From: Chryseobacterium sp. ISL-80
Lineage (GTDB): Bacteria > Bacillota > Bacilli > Bacillales > Cytobacillaceae
NCBI GenBank assembly: GCA_018613055.1
Contig: JAGGQZ010000020.1
Location: 1-64,000, forward strand
DNA: 64,000 nt
Direction: 5' to 3'
The notes beneath the pieces are model-generated. The model made no database searches and was not told where the DNA came from. It worked only from the letters and a program-made list of their open reading frames with translations. Position numbers and translations under genes: made by a program. Position 1 is the first letter of the stretch; every line of letters begins with the position of its first letter. This document shows, in pieces, positions 61,903 to 64,000 of the stretch.

Positions 61903-62763
61903 ATGAAAAAACTAATGATCGTGGCAGCCCTGCTGCTGATAACTGCTCTTTCTGGCTGTTCAGGAGATAACAGCGACGAAGCGAAGAAGGAAACAATCAA
62001 AATCGGCGCGATTCCCGATCAAAACGCCGCGGATTTGAACAGGAGCATGGAAGACTTCGCAAAAGATTTGGGCAAAAAAACCGGAATGAATGTTGAGTAC
62101 GTCCCTTCGGTGGATTATTCAGCTTTGGTAACTGCTTTTCAACGCGGAGAAATTCAGCTTGCATGGTTTGGCGGATTGACGGGTGTCCAGGCGAGAAATT
62201 TAGTTCCAGAGGCTGAAGCATTTGCACAAAGGCCGATTGATGAAAAATTCAAATCAGTTTTTATTGCCCAAAAAGATAGTGCGATTGATAGTCTTGAAGA
62301 TTTAAAAGGTAAATCTTTTACATTTGGCAGCGAAAGTTCAACTTCGGGACACCTGATGCCGCGTTACTTCATGATGGAAGCAGGCATTGACGCTGATCAA
62401 GACCTTGATGGGAAACCTAATTACTCAGGATCCCACGATAAAACTTATAAGCTAGTTGAATCAGGAGCCTATGAGACAGGAGCATTGAATATTTCTGTAT
62501 GGGAAGCTGCTGTTAAAGAAGGCAAGGTCGATGAATCAAAGGTGAAAGTTTTCTACACAACACCTGAGTACTTTGACTACAACTGGACTATCAACATCGC
62601 CGATGAAGAATCAAAAAAGAAAGTTAAAGATGCAATTCTATCAATGACTAAAGAAGACAATGAAATTATGGAATTACTGCAAACCGATCGATTCATTGAA
62701 ACAAATAATGAAAATTATAAAGCAATCGAAGAGGTCGCCAAGCAACTAAAGATCATCAAGTAG
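61903..62763 (+). CDS. substrate-binding lipoprotein, phosphonate/selenate ABC type
   Basis: A 286-residue PhnD-like binding protein. ATG 61903 is used because AGGTGATGAG lies upstream. The signal peptide ends in the lipobox ALSG-C at Cys19. The core shows KIGAIPDQNAADLNRSMEDF, GEIQLAWFGGLTGVQARN and GSESSTSGHLMPRYFMME. These features recall the family named putative selenate ABC transporter binding protein (from memory) rather than true phosphonate binders. Selenium genes 9 kb away fit that idea, but the ligand is not shown by sequence. It is first in an operon with an ATPase gene and a permease gene. Confidence 0.82.
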   Translation: MKKLMIVAALLLITALSGCSGDNSDEAKKETIKIGAIPDQNAADLNRSMEDFAKDLGKKTGMNVEYVPSVDYSALVTAFQRGEIQLAWFGGLTGVQARNLVPEAEAFAQRPIDEKFKSVFIAQKDSAIDSLEDLKGKSFTFGSESSTSGHLMPRYFMMEAGIDADQDLDGKPNYSGSHDKTYKLVESGAYETGALNISVWEAAVKEGKVDESKVKVFYTTPEYFDYNWTINIADEESKKKVKDAILSMTKEDNEIMELLQTDRFIETNNENYKAIEEVAKQLKIIK

Positions 62764-62772
62764 GTGGACTTC

Positions 62773-63519
62773 ATGAGCGAATTCATTGATGTAAAAAATA
62801 TAGAAAAAGTTTACGAGCGGAAGATAGCCTTATCTTCCCTTTCTTTGTCGGTAAAAAAGGGTGAATTAATCGCTTTGATCGGGCCAAGTGGTGCAGGAAA
62901 GACGACTTTGCTGAATCTGCTTGCCGCTACTTTAACACCCGATCAAGGGGAAATTCTGATTGATGGCCAATCGTTGGCAGAAATGAACGACCAGAAGAAA
63001 CGGGCCAAAAAGATCGGAATCATTCGCCAGCAGTTTGATCTTATAGGGGAATTGCCAGTGATTCATAATGTGCTTGCAGGAAAATTGTCAGAATGGGGCA
63101 TTATGAAATCTCTCCTATCCATGTTGATTCCTCAGGATAAGGATGATGCAATACGGGCTCTTACACGAGTAGGTCTGAGAGAAAAACTATATGAACGAAC
63201 TTCCGCGCTTTCAGGTGGGGAGCAGCAGCGTGTTGCCCTTGCCCGGCTGCTTGTCCAGAGTCCTGAAATCGTACTGGCGGATGAACCTGTTGCATCACTT
63301 GACCCTGCTCGTGCTGAAGACATCCTGGCACTCCTTGTCAAAATTGCATCTGAGGAAAATCAGACATTGATTGCCAGTCTGCATTCCGTTGATTACGCAA
63401 AAAAGTACTTCGATCGATTGATCGCTTTACAAGATGGGCAGATTTTCTTCGACCTGCCTGCCTCATCAGTCACAGACGCCCAAATGGCCAGCTTGTACAA
63501 ACTGAAGGAGCATGAGTAA
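62773..63519 (+). CDS. ABC transporter ATP-binding protein (PhnC-like)
   Basis: A 248-residue ATPase of the phosphonate-type importers. ATG 62773 follows AGGTGG closely; the GTG 9 bases earlier is less well placed. Motifs: Walker A GPSGAGKTTL (about 36), Q-loop IGIIRQQFDL, signature LSGGEQQRVALARLL, Walker B EIVLADEPVASLDP and switch His in ASLHSVDYA. It begins 7 bases after the stop of the binding-protein gene, and the permease ATG is 1 base after its stop, so all three are one operon powering uptake of the same ligand. Confidence 0.92.
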   Translation: MSEFIDVKNIEKVYERKIALSSLSLSVKKGELIALIGPSGAGKTTLLNLLAATLTPDQGEILIDGQSLAEMNDQKKRAKKIGIIRQQFDLIGELPVIHNVLAGKLSEWGIMKSLLSMLIPQDKDDAIRALTRVGLREKLYERTSALSGGEQQRVALARLLVQSPEIVLADEPVASLDPARAEDILALLVKIASEENQTLIASLHSVDYAKKYFDRLIALQDGQIFFDLPASSVTDAQMASLYKLKEHE

Positions 63520-63520
63520 C

Positions 63521-64000
63521 ATGGAGAGAAGCTGGTGGAATTTCGAACTTCATAAAAGAAAGATTCTAAGCCTTCTCCTCTTGCTGGCCTTTCTTTGGAG
63601 TCTGACATCCATACATTGGAGCCAGGACTTATTTCATGGCGGAGGACTGAAAACCGCCAAACAAATTGCAACAGCATTTTTCAGTCCAGATTTATCAAAG
63701 GATATCCTGCAGCTAGCCCTGGAGTCCAACTGGACCACGCTAAGCTATGCAGTGGCGGGGATGAGTCTCGCCCTGATTATCGCTTTTTTCTGGGGAATCC
63801 TTGCTTCTGGAGTCCTGGTCTCTAATTTAAAAAACAAGCGCCATGTAAAAGCATTCTTTAGAGGTCAGCTTGGTTTCATGAGAGCAATCCACGAGCTTGT
63901 GTGGGCATGGCTATTCGTTGCCTCAATCGGACTGTCCCCCTTCGCCGCCATTTTCGCACTGGCCATTCCCTACGGGGGAATTCTTGGCAGGATCTTTGCA
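63521..64000 (+). CDS. ABC transporter permease (PhnE-like), cut by the window end
   Basis: The first 160 residues of a membrane protein starting at ATG 63521, 1 base after the ATPase stop codon. It begins MERSWWNFELHKRKILSLLL, with a first helix at about 14-30, a periplasmic stretch, then helices at about 72-98 and 125-155. The end reaches AIPYGGILGRIFA, the start of an EAA-like coupling loop as in PhnE-type permeases. It forms the channel for the binding protein and ATPase encoded before it. The 3' end lies beyond the window. Confidence 0.85.
   Translation, partial: MERSWWNFELHKRKILSLLLLLAFLWSLTSIHWSQDLFHGGGLKTAKQIATAFFSPDLSKDILQLALESNWTTLSYAVAGMSLALIIAFFWGILASGVLVSNLKNKRHVKAFFRGQLGFMRAIHELVWAWLFVASIGLSPFAAIFALAIPYGGILGRIFA

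Overview
The window looks like a chromosome segment of a spore-forming member of the Bacillaceae, in the Mesobacillus / Cytobacillus / Neobacillus neighbourhood. Evidence: GGAGG-type ribosome binding sites, four small acid-soluble spore protein genes (sspN, tlp, sspO, sspP), an AbrB regulator, a stressosome RsbR paralogue, and a backbone that recalls the Bacillus subtilis citB - yneN - sspN/tlp - yneP/Q/R - plsY - yneT - parE/parC - alsT neighbourhood (synteny from memory). The species assignment is inference.

Layout. 1-1.6 kb: a membrane-anchored C39-like protease. 1.6-7.7 kb: a metal-handling cluster, probably for copper, with a multicopper oxidase, a helical protein of unknown role, a His-rich protein, a MATE exporter and a DUF1541 (YdhK/CopL-like) protein. 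7.8-11.4 kb: an AT-rich accessory stretch with an AlbA_2 (Schlafen-like) protein, a XerS-like tyrosine recombinase and five short direct repeats around a hairpin. 11.4-19 kb: a staygreen homologue, an exported protein, an AGCS symporter and parC/parE with a LexA-type box. 19-31 kb: a subtilisin, helD, a glycerate utilisation set (glycerate kinase, GntP permease, CdaR), a CoA-binding protein, a nucleobase permease and a phospholipase D-family protein. 31-43 kb: plsY, RsbR, a soluble histidine kinase, a HesB-like selenoprotein, CapA, yneR/Q/P, a tandem AAA ATPase, spore proteins, FbpB, a thioredoxin-like protein, mtnA and a LysR regulator. 43-50 kb: an NCS2 permease, aconitase and sspO/sspP. 50-53.3 kb: selA, a SelW-like selenoprotein and selD. 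53.4-61 kb: kbl/tdh, arcA, abrB, an LVIVD-repeat protein and an ABC-F protein. 61.9-64 kb: a phosphonate/selenate-type ABC transporter cut by the window end.

The most notable system is selenium. Three genes are interrupted by one in-frame UGA placed exactly where the family has its redox Cys or Sec: SelD (G-U-G-C), a SelW/Rdx protein (C-M-M-U) and a HesB-like protein (G-L-G-U-G-G-P). In each, a hairpin starts 14 to 26 nt after the UGA and has a G at the start of its small loop, as expected of a bacterial SECIS element. selA lies beside selW and selD. The ABC transporter at the right edge resembles the family named putative selenate transporter. selB and the selenocysteine tRNA are not in the window.

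The second notable signal is three intergenic tandem arrays (27.2, 45.6 and 61.2 kb) with exact 52- or 53-bp periods, every unit carrying a hairpin. The 27 and 61 kb arrays share the same core in the same orientation relative to flanking transcription. All three lie between the terminator of one gene and the start of the next. A GC-richer dispersed repeat lies at 41.05-41.2 kb.
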